From Fasciola hepatica (lineage: Eukaryota > Platyhelminthes > Trematoda > Plagiorchiida > Fasciolidae), in contig CANUEZ040000167.1 in NCBI GenBank assembly GCA_948099385.1, positions 4,563,001-4,627,000 of the forward strand: a stretch of 64,000 bases of DNA, given 5' to 3'. A program made the position numbers and the translations under genes. Each line of letters opens with the position of its first letter. The first letter of the stretch is position 1. Below, piece by piece: positions 10,801 through 22,608 of the stretch. The notes beneath the pieces were generated by a model. The model ran no database searches and was not told where the DNA came from. It worked only from the letters and a program-made list of their open reading frames with translations.

Positions 10801-13710
10801 CAGTGCCAACAAAGCTCATAAAGGTCTCCCAGACTCATCCACACGCGAGCTCACGTTCCCCCCGATTTTGGATGACCCCATTCCCTCTACCAACTCCACT
10901 TCTGATTATTCAATCTTTCCCATAACTCATTGCAATATCACCCTAACTCCGTCTGCACCTACGCATCCAAAGACCCCTGGCACTCTTAGTAAGACAGTCG
11001 GGTCTGTGAGCCCACCCACTGCACTCTCTCATTCCCACTGGGATGTATCCGGTTATCATCCAGGCCACCACCGCTGATTGACTCGCCAACACAGACTTAC
11101 ACTCAGAAATCCACACTTCGTCGCCAAAGGAACAGAGCCTATCAAAGAAATGCACATGAAAACGCCAAGCAAATGGCACGATCGAGGGAAGCCTTACGGC
11201 CTTTAGTGAAGCTTTGAATCCCAAGTTCCGGCCTTGGATATATGCCTCTACATTTCAACCATACTTTACTACACCCCGTAAGATACTTTGAGCAGTAAGT
11301 AGCCAAATTCAAACGAATCCTGAAACCGAAACACGACTGGTCCTTAAGCAGTACAAGACTGAATTATGAAATGAGCAACAACATAAAACAAATGCAAACA
11401 TCAACAGGCGATCTTACGGACTCAAAAACGAGAACCAAGTTCGCGGCGTGCAGGGGACAAGCATATGCGTCATGCAGGTCCAAGATGGGATATGACAATG
11501 TAGCGCGTTGGGCGCGAATAAACAAAGGTTGGTTCACGGGAACGTAAATTGTACGGAACACGCAGGTAGTGTATGTAGGCGGGTAATATGACGAAATCAC
11601 GAACTTCTAGTGCATTTGGAGGATTTTCTACAGACGATCGTTGCACTTCTCGTTGCCTTCCGTTCACCGCTCCAAACAATTTCTATCCGCTCAACCGTCC
11701 ACTGTATACTACAACCGTTACCATGTCACTCCCTGAGAATCGTCTCCGTGCGTGATATAACTTTCTACTCCCACGTGACTCATCTACGTATTTAAGTCCA
11801 GCATTTCTACCTAACCGTGTTTGCTTTTTCTGCCGGCCCCCTCTGAGAATATTCACCGTCCTCTCCCTACAACAACTGAGGCTCCTCTTCCATCCTCGCC
11901 CTATTGGCCTCTGCACTTACTACCTTCATCATTACTACCAAACCCCTATTATCTCCACCGTTACCATCACCACCAAAAACCGGAATCATCTATTTGAATC
12001 AAACTCATAAGTGCCCGTTCAATAATGGGCGAAACTAAAACCATTCGCAGTACTGCTCACAACTCCCACTTTGATACTATCGTAGTAGCTGATATTCGGC
12101 TAACGGATTCCGTCCCGTCAGATCGAGTCTTCCTGGTTATTTACCGGGTGTTCTAAACGACCAGGCCTCGTCGTGTGGAGGTTGTTTTTTGATCTATATC
12201 AGAAGTTCCTCGCTGGTTTTTTGATCCCTCATACCACTTTGAAAGCCATTCAGGATTCTCTGTGGCGGCAAATTTCCTTACCGAACTGCTACCCTCATTT
12301 TGGTTGCACCTACCGACCACCTGGTCCCGGCGCTTTAGATCTTACCAATATTATTGACAAATTCAACCTTCTTTTATTGCTGTGCTGTTCCTTCAAACTC
12401 ACTGCTGAGGACTTTAGTGTCCCAAGCATTTTTTGAATATTCTTTCAGCCCCAGGCAACACACTGGACCCCACTTCATGCGTCCACGTAGGGCGCTGAAT
12501 CCAACATGTAACTGTACCAAACATGGGAATCAACATCCTGGATTTATTACTCACTGTTGGTTTATTTGATGTTTCAGCTGGAAATACCGATCTCCTCCCA
12601 GGAAGTGGTCACAGAACGGTGCCCTGCATCTTCGCATTTCCGCAGGCTTCTGATGAGTTACACTCACCCAATTGCCTTTCTTGAACGGTCTCCTGGAATA
12701 ATCTTATCTGCACTCTTTGATCGTTAAACTGGGACGACTTTCACCTGCAGAGCGACCCCCAGCTGACCACTGATTTACAATATATTTTAGCTGATACAGC
12801 CCGCAGTCCGCAATAACCACAACTCGTATCATGTCAAACCGAGTCCTTGGTTCAGTCCCGACCTAAAGCTTCACAAGGTGTGTCACGCCCATAGAGACTT
12901 ATCTTCATTCTTGCAGCTTCAAGGTCTCTCGGTGGCAATCAGAACCAAGACTGACGATGTGCTTAAAATAATTGAGCTATCTGCTCTGCAACGCCATGAT
13001 GCTTCCTCAAATTTGGCACTCCCGCTGAAGAACAGAAATCGGCACAAGTGCGCTGGTATCCCCTCTCTGGCTGAGGAGCTTGATTCCCACTTTGCGGCTT
13101 CCATGATTACGGACCCCCTCCACCTCACTTCCGTGCATAGACCCAATCATCGAGCACATAATATCAGATTTGCAATTTATTCCCAACGAGGTGACAAACC
13201 AGCTTACCCGTGACCGGCAGTCCTCATACCTAGGCCATGATGGCGTTCCCCCGACACCTCTACGTCCTGGAGGAACCGATGTCGTAGACTTAATATTGCA
13301 GGTCCCCAACCTATCTCCCAGGCGCGGTATACTTCCCATTCCATTTCATAAGAAGGAACCAGTACATGACCCGTCAAATTACGGGCCCGACAACCGCACC
13401 CAAAATTCTTCTACGTCAATGGAACGCCTCATCAAACAGCAGACATCCGACTTCTTATTGTCTAATAATATCATCCCTAGTGAGCCGCACAGCTTCCCAA
13501 AATCACTTCCATGCTCCATTTGATAGGACCAGTCTTGAGCCTCATAACAGTGGCTGCTGACGATAGAAAAACCTAACTTTGTTATAAACCTTGATATGAC
13601 CAATGCTTTTACCATGTCCTGCTTTTCCCATTCCTGACCAAACTCACAGCTCACGGCTTTTCCGGTTCTCTTTTATCATGGATAACATCACACGTATCGA
13701 ACCGCTCACC
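10790..13710 (+). pseudogene. L-family LINE remnant in left arm (ORF1 end, endonuclease, start of RT)
   Basis: The order and sequence follow the L LINE at 55.5-63.5 kb. ORF1 tail: STRELTFPPILDDPIPSTNS matches the intact element near 56.90 kb. Endonuclease: IQDSLWRQISLPNCYPHFGC then YRPPGPGALDL. RT approach: SFLQLQGLSVAIRTKTDD, then a GVPPTPLRPGGTDV block and KKEPVHDPSNYG. Homology fades at about 13710, before the catalytic FADD box. An inverted R copy interrupts it at 11279-11634. Stops and frameshifts are everywhere. The right arm holds its mirror copy. Confidence 0.85.
11279..11634 (-). repeat. Dispersed repeat R, copy inside left arm
   Basis: Mirror of 24685-25040. Read on the minus strand it begins CTGTAGAAAATCCTCC, like CTGTAAAAAATCCACA at 38.05 kb, and ends with GGATTCGTTTGAATTTGGCT, the typical R tail. 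It interrupts LINE ORF1/ORF2 homology. Confidence 0.55.
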
Positions 13711-15084
13711 AATTTTAGGATTCTGTTTCCTTTGATCACGGCTTTAATTCGGAATAGTCTTGATTTGAAAGGCAACGCAATGAATTCAGCTAGCGCGCCG
13801 TAGGGTCTTACGTCACTCTGAATAGGAGTTTGGCGGTGGACGTTCATCGACATTTCTTCAGATCCACAAAGTACGTCATGCCTTCTAACGAAGATAGGCT
13901 CAAAAATGGTTATGAGTATGTACGTGGATAGTATCTTTGAGAAAAATTACCCCCAAATGCGCCAAAAGTTTTCGGAATTCCGGTTCGCTCGGAAACAGTA
14001 TCCCGTCCATCTACCAAATTTGCGGCGGAATTCCGCAGGTAATTCCAGTCGCAGCCGGTCCATGTTGCCGTTGGTTATACTTATTTGTCGTCGGTAAAAG
14101 CGAATGCGTCAACTGGTGAGCGGGTTTGTCCACAGCGTGTAAATCTTTGTACAACTTTTAAGCAAAAACAATGCACATAATCCATCGGAAGACCGATGAC
14201 AATACCTGCATTCCTGTTCCCGAAAGGCAAGGCTGCTTGGTGAACAAAGCGAGAGATTTTGTTGCCCGGTTAAGGATCGTCTAACGAGGGAAACGTTGCC
14301 CCATATTGATGGCACCCCTTGCTGCACGCTCTTGTTACGAATGCAGCAACCAGCATGTGACATTTTCGTTTTCACATCCTAACGCGCGATGCGCACGAGT
14401 GGCCGCTTTTAGTGGTGTCCCTAAGAAACCGAAGATAATTTCCATTGAAGGCCATTATTCTGCACTTGCCATATGACGTCGTGCACTTGGTGACTACTTC
14501 AGTGGTTAAAAAAATGCTTCACAAGATGTAAATCTGCGTAAAAGGGAGAAGCGGCTTTATCAAGTACTTCAATTGGTACCGCTGGAATACGTACTGTGTG
14601 TAACATCGTGAGTAATGGGAAATTCCATATCTGTTACCTTTATATATTTTCGTTACGAATTGCAGACCACTTTTCCCACCTTACTCAACATAGTTATGGG
14701 TTGCAGCGATTCAAGTCAGTTTGTTTTATTGCATTTCGGTTGCACTTTCTCGCTCAAGCCGACAGGTCGTAGACGTTCAGTTCGTTTGCTTTGATTTTAT
14801 GGTAGCGTCCAATCAGTCCAAAGGGAAAAATGTCAACATTCGCCGTTTCTAAGGTGATTACTGCGTACGCCGTAGGCGGCCGATTTGAATAATCAATCCA
14901 ATGATATGGAGCTAATCCACTTGGTGTAGTTTGATTATAAAAGTTGGATTTTGGTTGACGGTTATGCGCTTTTTCACGCATCACTTTGTTGTTCAGTGCT
15001 GGTAAAGTATAGTTTACAAATTCCAGTATTGCTTTGGCTTAGAGTTTCAGGAACCGGGGAAGTCATCTACAAAAATGTGTTACC
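13711..15084. other. Unassigned block X of the left arm
   Basis: LINE homology ends at about 13710 and no known family is recognised up to the inner edge of the arm. Its mirror is 21235-22608. Both contain the same 76-codon frame (here 14754-14984, minus strand). It may be an independent insertion whose inner end coincides with the palindrome boundary. Confidence 0.4.
14754..14984 (-). other. Unidentified 76-codon ORF (left-arm copy)
   Basis: The frame begins MMREKAHNRQPKSNF, includes APYHWIDYSNRPPTAYAV and ends with NELNVYDLSA. I do not recognise it. The composition looks protein-like (Tyr, Asn and Pro spread evenly, no low complexity), but the only copy seen is its mirror at 21335-21565, whose identity is explained by the palindrome and is not evidence of selection. 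It could be an exon remnant or a chance frame. Confidence 0.25.
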
Positions 15085-16164
15085 GTTTTTTGGTAAAGGG
15101 AAATATTTGATAGATTGCATTTACCTCAGTCCTCTGGTAATGGATGATCACTGTTTATCACAATGAAGGGCTGTAAAATACCGAACTATAGACAGCTCTT
15201 TTTCATGCCCTCTGAATGAACGAAATATTCTACCCGTTGTCTTTGTGCGAAGAAAATAATTAAGTAAAATCCTTAACATGCCATTAACTCCAAGTTTGTT
15301 TAGTCTCCTAGACTACCGGTAAAATATTCTCGACCTTTCCGCCCCTAACAACTAAATTACCACCAAATGGGTCTCATCAATTATATGGTGCGCAACTAAT
15401 TAGTTGCTCACACGAAATGAGATTCATGTGCCAACTTTTCACAGCATTCGTAAAAAAGAAAGAATAATAATGGCAATCAATATGGCTTGGGCCGAAAAAG
15501 GGCCTTGGGACGCCTTCACTTGTTTCGGCCGTGCAGTGAATTCAACGGCAGTTTTGTTGTGAAATGCTGCGCAATGAAAACATGTCTATCGTCCACAAGT
15601 CACACACAAGACTGATTAGACATCTTCGCCCAAGTCCATCGACGGTTCCTCTTTTCCGCATACGCTGCAGGTAAGCTCACCACCCCTCGACGGCATAGCC
15701 TACCGCACAGCACGTGACAACAGACTGACGAAGCTGCAGCTCACAAACGTTTACATATATAAACGATGGGACAGTCAAAACTCACCAAGCCAAATTAGTT
15801 GGCTGTACTAAAGAAACTGCAGGGAAGGAAAGCTGAACGGTTTAACATTTTACCATGGAAATGAGTTATCAGTTCCGACAAGAAGCTGCAATACATCGTG
15901 ACTTTGACAATTTCCCCATCCATGTCACAACAGCTGAGTGACACTTTACACCAACACCTCTTGAGCGATTGGAGGCTTCCTTGGTTTTGTCGGCTCCACG
16001 CCAAGGAAGTTGCACTTTGGGCCCGACTGAGCTTGGAAAATTTGTTTTAACTACAAGACAGGTAATTTCTTTTTATTATTTCTGGTCAACTCTTCTGTTT
16101 GTACAGATTCTTTCCTGATTCTGGCTACTTTTTGGATATATGGAGTCCAAAGCTCACCTAAAAA
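15085..16164. other. Palindrome 1 spacer, no recognised feature
   Basis: Unique sequence within the window. Short open frames only; no element motif on either strand. Confidence 0.4.
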
Positions 16165-16520
16165 TCTACGCTGGAAATCCTTCCATTTTTTCTAAAAACT
16201 TTGTGAAAGTCACTGCTTTTTGCATCATTTTGATGAGCTCTTTATTCACACAACACCTTCGCGCGTTTCTCCATTGATACAAGACATTTAGTTTGGCCTT
16301 GAACCATTTCTGACCGCAGAATTTGCACCACAGGGCTTTTAACCTTTGTGATTCATTGTTTCGTCTATTCGTCCTCATACTTGAGTTTTGCGTATATTTG
16401 TACTGTTCGTGATTTTCAATTTATTACGGTAGAAACTACAAACTGAATCTGTTGTGATTTTGAGATCCCTGTGAAATGGCTGCGCCTCGCTCGACCTGTG
16501 ATAAATGTGGCCTACAGCCC
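16165..16520 (+). repeat. Dispersed repeat R, copy 2 (in palindrome 1 spacer)
   Basis: Blocks shared with R at 10.4 and 38.1 kb include TTTGGCCTTGAACCATTTCT, CATACTTGAGTTTTGCGTAT, GTAGAAACTACAAACTGAAT and a degraded tail TGGCTGCGCCTCGCTCGACC. It is more diverged than the other copies. Confidence 0.6.
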
Positions 16521-18853
16521 ACTGTAAAAGTATGTTTGTTGTGTCCTTATATTTTGACCCACAAACAGTACCGTAGAATTCGCGGAACAGTCTTGTTTTT
16601 ATCTGAGTTCCGCGTCCACTTTGGTTACCCGTTGCTTTAGGGTTCCGAAGCTCTGCCCAGGAATTTTGACTTTAGTTATTCGGCGGATCGAGCAGCCCTT
16701 CGACGGATATACTTCACTCTGAGCAGGACTTTTAAGTTTTGGTTGATACGCTGGGTGTAAGCACACTAGTTTTATGTGCGGAATATTTTCTATTATACCC
16801 CGTAACTGACTAAAGTTATAGATTGAAGCATTTCACCAATAATGAAGAAACTGGATCTCCTTCCTCAAACTTGTCAATTACTCTTACGAACTGCAGAAAC
16901 TTTCAAGATTAAAAAGTGCTGTTTCATGGTTTTTTATTAAACATGAACGTTCCGTGATTTTGTGCGTAACCTTTAATGTAAACACACTTATAAGCCGAAA
17001 TTCGCCGCCTCAAACACGGGTTAGAAAGAAATAGCAATGGACTGTATAAATAGACCAAGTATTGTAACTCTTACACGTGCCTAATAAGCAATACATTTTT
17101 AGGAGGTTACCAATTCATTTCATTTTTAAAATCCGTTTAAGCAGACCCGTTAAGGTTAGCGCATTTAGGAACCGCCAGATCCTGGAAGGGTGAAGCAAGA
17201 TGTTTCCTACAATTATTTCGATCCTCCGCCGCCAAAGGAGATGGTTAAATGTCTGGGAACAATGCCATGTTCAATTTTACATTTCACCTAATAACAGACA
17301 GAGGTATACCGGAAAGTTTCTATGCGTTGTTCATTTTTCTGTAATTTAAAGTCGAAATTTTGGAAAATGTTTACACTACTCCCTCCACTGCAGTAAAGCT
17401 ATTCGCGTAGTAAAAAGGCGGGTATGACCGGTTATGCATGGAATAAAATGGATATTGGACAACTAAATGAGTATCTTTTCATTATTGGGCAAAAGTAGGG
17501 GCAGTATCATCACTGAACTCCCAACTGTTCATTGTCTTTAGCTTAGAATTCAGTACGGACCGCAAGACCATTGGAAGCTATTTCAATTATCAAAACTAAA
17601 ATGAATCGTGGATTATCCAGTGCTAATGATCAGACGCGCAATGAATCTAAACATAATATTGATGAAGCGCCGTAAAGGTGATCCAGGGAAACTTGCAGAG
17701 CTACATTTTTAGGTTTCACGGCAACTGCAGCGCTTCTGTTATCTCGAAAAATGTACCACTGACGATCTTTTGACGCTGAAAGTGCACTTGCGGTCATGAA
17801 TAGTCTCCGAAGTCATTGCTGAAACATGAGCCACTTGCGCCTATCCCTCTATGTGCGAACAACATAACTCATTATTTTATAAACATACCTTGACTTCATC
17901 ACCGTTATCTCCCACATTTCATTGTTGTATAGATGACAATGATGAGGTCAAGCTAAATTTAGTCAACGGTTTCATGCTTCCTTAGTTTTCAATGGGTTGA
18001 AAGTTCTGGTTGCAAAATGAACCACTCAAAGTGAATGTAATCTGCCACTCATAAACCAAATGCCCCACTGATTCGACAGTTGTCCAAATAATAACTCGGA
18101 CTACTATTTTTACCATGTCATCTTTTTTCAATTGAATTTAAATGCTACCTGCCTTTCCGCGGGTAACAAACCTCGAGAACTAGATCAAAGCTATTAAAAT
18201 ACCAACAATAAGTGGCACTCTATCAGGTATAAAGCAGCTTGAGTAATTGTAATCATCAGTCATCAGAGTTTTCCGTTTTGTTGTGAGTATAAGGTTGCTG
18301 CCCATTGTTTTACCTGGAGGGTTGAGCCTCATTCACCTCAACCCCGCACGATACGCACAGTTGATTGTTGCTGTTCGCCACTTGGATCCCCTTAAGACGT
18401 CAGGTTTTATCAAACGAATAATCGATGAACTTTCCAGTACTTTAGATGAAAGCAGAGCTTCTTTTTCCGGTCGCCAATATCACACTACCGATGGCATTGC
18501 CACGCTATTCACAAATCACCTGCTTCTTCTCCGCCACAGCCAAGGAACCGGACGAGCGTCTTGAAATAACCACACAATACATGAACTTTCGTGAGGTCAC
18601 TATCTCAGCTGCCCAGTTGTGTATGCCCCTCGAACCAAGTGATAGGTTCTCAGGGGGAAAATTTGATGGCCAGCACACAAAAGGGCGGCAGTACACGTAC
18701 ACGGACTCACTGCAGGCACACCCCATGGTTCATGAATAATCGGTCTTTTGATTGTGACTCCTTGGACGGTTAGCTGTACCGCCGTCTGCCGTTACAATGG
18801 CTAAGCATCCACTGGGCAGTAAGCTACTTCAGCAGAATGTGAAAGTAACAGCG
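16521..18853. other. Palindrome 1 spacer, no recognised feature
   Basis: About 2.3 kb without a recognisable gene or repeat. A 93-codon frame at 18283-18564 has no known motif. The segment ends at the (TAA)n tract marking a LINE 3' end. Confidence 0.4.
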
Positions 18854-18854
18854 G

Positions 18855-18889
18855 TAATAATAATAATAATAATAACAATAACAATAATT
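18855..18889 (-). repeat. (TAA)n tract: microsatellite tail of a minus-strand L LINE
   Basis: An imperfect TAA/ACA run directly followed by the 16-base quasi-palindrome CTCGACCGCGGTTGAG (18891-18906). On the minus strand this is the hairpin followed by an ATT-type tail, the order seen at the 3' end of the nearly intact L LINE at 63475-63526. Confidence 0.75.
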
Positions 18890-18890
18890 T

Positions 18891-21234
18891 CTCGACCGCG
18901 GTTGAGGCGTACGCGTAGAAGCATGATCAAGTTTTACAATGTCACTCAGTGAGACGTAAAGTGACATAATTTCAAAGGAGGAGTCGGCCACTTTCGCCAT
19001 CAAGAGAATAAAACTAGGTCAAGTTTAAGTGAATTCTAGTGACAAAGGTTCATGCGGTAAAAACTACCCAGCTTTGATTTAGTCACCAGCGGCAGGAAAG
19101 AAGATGCAAGACATAAAATTGTTGGAACAAAAGTGTTCTCATGATGCAGAAGATATTATATATGCAGGATGTGGCAGAAGTGATAAGCCGGAGAGAACTG
19201 CAAAAGGTGCTCCAGAAAACATTTACAAGTATGAGAAGAACCAAGATACTGCGAACTGGGTGAGATGACTACCAGGAATAATGGGTGTCACACAATGATG
19301 TAAATCTGCAGTTGGTGGAAGAAAAGTGAAGCCGGGAGATAACAGGATTGAACTGCTCAATGGGAATACCGTCAAAGAGGAACAAGATATTGAAACAGAG
19401 GGGACAGTGAACGTGTGTGCTTGCACTAGGTCTGACTACTCTGGTAAAATGATAAATAAACTATTCTATCTAGACTCCCGGGGAGTTTCTGCCTCTCAGC
19501 TGGATATTGTAGGTAAGAATGGTTCACTTCATCTTGGGTTCGCATGTCCACCATGCTAAGACTCTGTAGAAGGATCAGCATCACCCGTTCTTTATTGAGA
19601 TGGATTCCGTTGCTTGGCTGTTGGCCACCCGATGATGCTAAAGTGGGGTATCGGCCAGATATAATACACCAGCCGGAGACTGCCATTGGTAGTGCCTATT
19701 GTCTTGTGAGCACAGTCGTCTTACGGAGTAAGGGATGCTTTGCCAAAGCGGGGGGATTTTCAATTATCGAGAGAAGTGAACAACGTAAACTGGCGAGCCA
19801 CGACGGTTGGAAAAGATGGACTTTGGTTTGTCTTGAAGTATAGAAGTTTTGAAGTAGTACACGGGTATAAGGCTGAAGGCCAAAAGTTTCCATATCTTGT
19901 GGTTATCTTGTTCTCTGAGTGTCACCGGTGAACAGGGGTAATATGAAAGAGATAGAGGGGTGAAAATACAATTCTCGACCGTATCCAGTATTTGGTATTG
20001 CCAACGAAATGGAAGAAAGTCCACTGGAAAATTCGAGATGGTTCAGGATACTGGTATTCACTGTATTTCGCTTCGTGTATTGCCGGTGAGTTGGAAGATA
20101 GAACATTAGACGGAGAAATGGGGAATTCCGTTTAGCTTGAGTGGCGCAAAAGCTTCTGAGTAAGACAATCCCTTGGACATCTGACAACGAGATCTTTGGA
20201 TAGCATGCCCCGCGAGCCGCCTTAAAGCACTCGTGGGCTCGGATTAAGATACCAATTGGCGAAAAACAATCAGAAACGCCATCTAGTCCATTAAAAAGCC
20301 ATCGGGAGTGTTTCCGTTTTTTCGGCTAGATTGCGATTAGGTTTGCCAGCAGATGAACGGCTCCAGTAAATGTTTGGCGGACACAAATCACAATCTACTC
20401 CTTGGCCCTTCAGTACGACGAATGACGTGGTAGAATCAGTCGGTACACGAAACCATGCTCTCGCTCGAGGTTTGTATTTGGGCATTGGGATAGATAAAAC
20501 GGTATCCAGCAGGACCTGTATTAGACGGAGAAAGCGAACTTGGCAGTCTGGGAGGGTTTCGGCTGGAAATCACGATAGACATGTTACCTTTCGAGTTGCT
20601 CATGCGAGATATAAAATAGAGGGGAAGGGGTTTGGTCGGCATGATTACGGGGAAAGCTGGTGCGATATCACTCGACTCAGGCACAAACAGAGGAACCAAT
20701 GACATTATTGGCGAACCGAGAGCGCAGCCGTGGGGAGTTTACCGATCAAATGCTATAGGCTGGAGTCCGGAGCTTGTTTGCAGGGTCTGGTACTATTTTG
20801 GTCTGTGACCTCAAGAGTCGGTGAGGTGTTGGGAGGTGTGAAACGTCCCCTGTTACGAAAATGAGGAAGGATTGCTGGTAAGGAATGGAGAATATGAACG
20901 TCTTTCCCTATGTTCATTTCTTGTAGGATCTAAAGTGACAGTGGTTTGTCATTTGTTTCGTCGATATGCTATCCAGGTCAGTGGGCTAAAACTTGAGTCT
21001 ATGCTGGCGGTTGTAGCCGGCGAAATGCAACCGGGATGTACTGAGAACCCAAATATCTGTTTGTATCACATGTGTGAGGGATATGTGACATTTGCAGCCT
21101 TGAGGTATTGTCAGGTCTGATGTTAACGGATGGTGGCAGTTATTGGTTGCTGTTAGGTGGGGCTGCAAACTTAAATGTGGGTTGGACGCTAAGATCGGGA
21201 AGACCGCGCTACTCAAGGCCTCTTTTCAACGAAG
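18891..21234 (-). other. L LINE 3' region (non-coding), minus strand
   Basis: Matches to the intact element are patchy but run in consistent order. The high-coordinate end (about 21100-21234) corresponds to 61.92-62.0 kb. The low end (18.89-19.2 kb) shares its layout with the 3' fragment at 47.0-47.3 kb, for example a CATGCGGTAA block and a TGCAGAAGA block. The middle (19.6-20.26 kb) carries S-repeat blocks shared with 32.3-32.9 kb. Proline-rich minus-strand frames at 20436-20705 and 20986-21216 have no recognisable domain. Confidence 0.55.
19640..20260. repeat. Dispersed repeat S, copy in palindrome 1 spacer
   Basis: TATCTTGTTCTCTGAGTGTC then ACCGGTGAACAGG at about 19.89-19.94 kb matches the reverse complement of 32.56-32.62 kb. 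On the minus strand AAAGATCTCGTTGTCAGATG (about 20.18 kb) matches AAAAATCTCGCTGTCTGATG at about 32.37 kb. A plus-strand block GAAGTTTTGAAGTAGTACAC matches 32.86 kb. The copies differ in internal order, so element ends are undefined. Confidence 0.45.
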
Positions 21235-21334
21235 GGTAACACCATTTTGTAGATGATTTCCCCGGTTCCTGAAACTCTAAGCCAAAGCAATACTGGAATT
21301 TGTAAACTATACTTTACCAGCACTGAACAACAAA

Positions 21335-21565
21335 GTGATGCGTGAAAAAGCGCATAACCGTCAACCAAAATCCAACTTTTATAATCAAACTACACCAAGT
21401 GGATTAGCTCCATATCATTGGATTGATTATTCAAATCGGCCGCCTACGGCGTACGCAGTAATCACCTTAGAAACGGCGAATGTTGACATTTTTCCCTTTG
21501 GACTGATTGGACGCTACCATAAAATCAAAGCAAACGAACTGAACGTCTACGACCTGTCGGCTTGA
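21335..21565 (+). other. Unidentified 76-codon ORF (right-arm copy)
   Basis: Exact mirror of the frame at 14754-14984, same predicted protein (starts MMREKAHN, ends VYDLSA). No family recognised; see the left-arm entry. Confidence 0.25.
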
Positions 21566-22608
21566 GCGAGAAAGTGCAACCGAAATGCAATAAAACAAAC
21601 TGACTTGAATCGCTGCAACCCATAACTATGTTGAGTAAGGTGGGAAAAGTGGTCTGCAATTCGTAACGAAAATATATAAAGGTAACAGATATGGAATTTC
21701 CCATTACTCACGATGTTACACACAGTACGTATTCCAGCGGTACCAATTGAAGTACTTGATAAAGCCGCTTCTCCCTTTTACGCAGATTTACATCTTGTGA
21801 AGCATTTTTTTAACCACTGAAGTAGTCACCAAGTGCACGACGTCATATGGCAAGTGCAGAATAATGGCCTTCAATGGAAATTATCTTCGGTTTCTTAGGG
21901 ACACCACTAAAAGCGGCCACTCGTGCGCATCGCGCGTTAGGATGTGAAAACGAAAATGTCACATGCTGGTTGCTGCATTCGTAACAAGAGCGTGCAGCAA
22001 GGGGTGCCATCAATATGGGGCAACGTTTCCCTCGTTAGACGATCCTTAACCGGGCAACAAAATCTCTCGCTTTGTTCACCAAGCAGCCTTGCCTTTCGGG
22101 AACAGGAATGCAGGTATTGTCATCGGTCTTCCGATGGATTATGTGCATTGTTTTTGCTTAAAAGTTGTACAAAGATTTACACGCTGTGGACAAACCCGCT
22201 CACCAGTTGACGCATTCGCTTTTACCGACGACAAATAAGTATAACCAACGGCAACATGGACCGGCTGCGACTGGAATTACCTGCGGAATTCCGCCGCAAA
22301 TTTGGTAGATGGACGGGATACTGTTTCCGAGCGAACCGGAATTCCGAAAACTTTTGGCGCATTTGGGGGTAATTTTTCTCAAAGATACTATCCACGTACA
22401 TACTCATAACCATTTTTGAGCCTATCTTCGTTAGAAGGCATGACGTACTTTGTGGATCTGAAGAAATGTCGATGAACGTCCACCGCCAAACTCCTATTCA
22501 GAGTGACGTAAGACCCTACGGCGCGCTAGCTGAATTCATTGCGTTGCCTTTCAAATCAAGACTATTCCGAATTAAAGCCGTGATCAAAGGAAACAGAATC
22601 CTAAAATT

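Larger units (their letters stand above)
10629..15084 (+). repeat. Palindrome 1, left arm (4456 bp)
   Basis: Every position x here pairs with position 36319 minus x on the other strand in 21235-25690, with no gaps across the arm. All open frames of the arm recur inverted with identical lengths. The one internal difference I found is T at 11766 against the complement of G at 24553. Mismatches cluster only in the last 10-30 bases at each end. The arm contains a degenerate L LINE, an R copy and a 1.4-kb unassigned block. Confidence 0.95.

Noticed and set aside
14109..14375. THAP or zinc-finger domain in the arm ORF beginning MKTKMSHAGCC
   Set aside because: Cysteine spacing does not fit C2CH, and no conserved AVPTIF-like end or Trp/Pro pattern is present.
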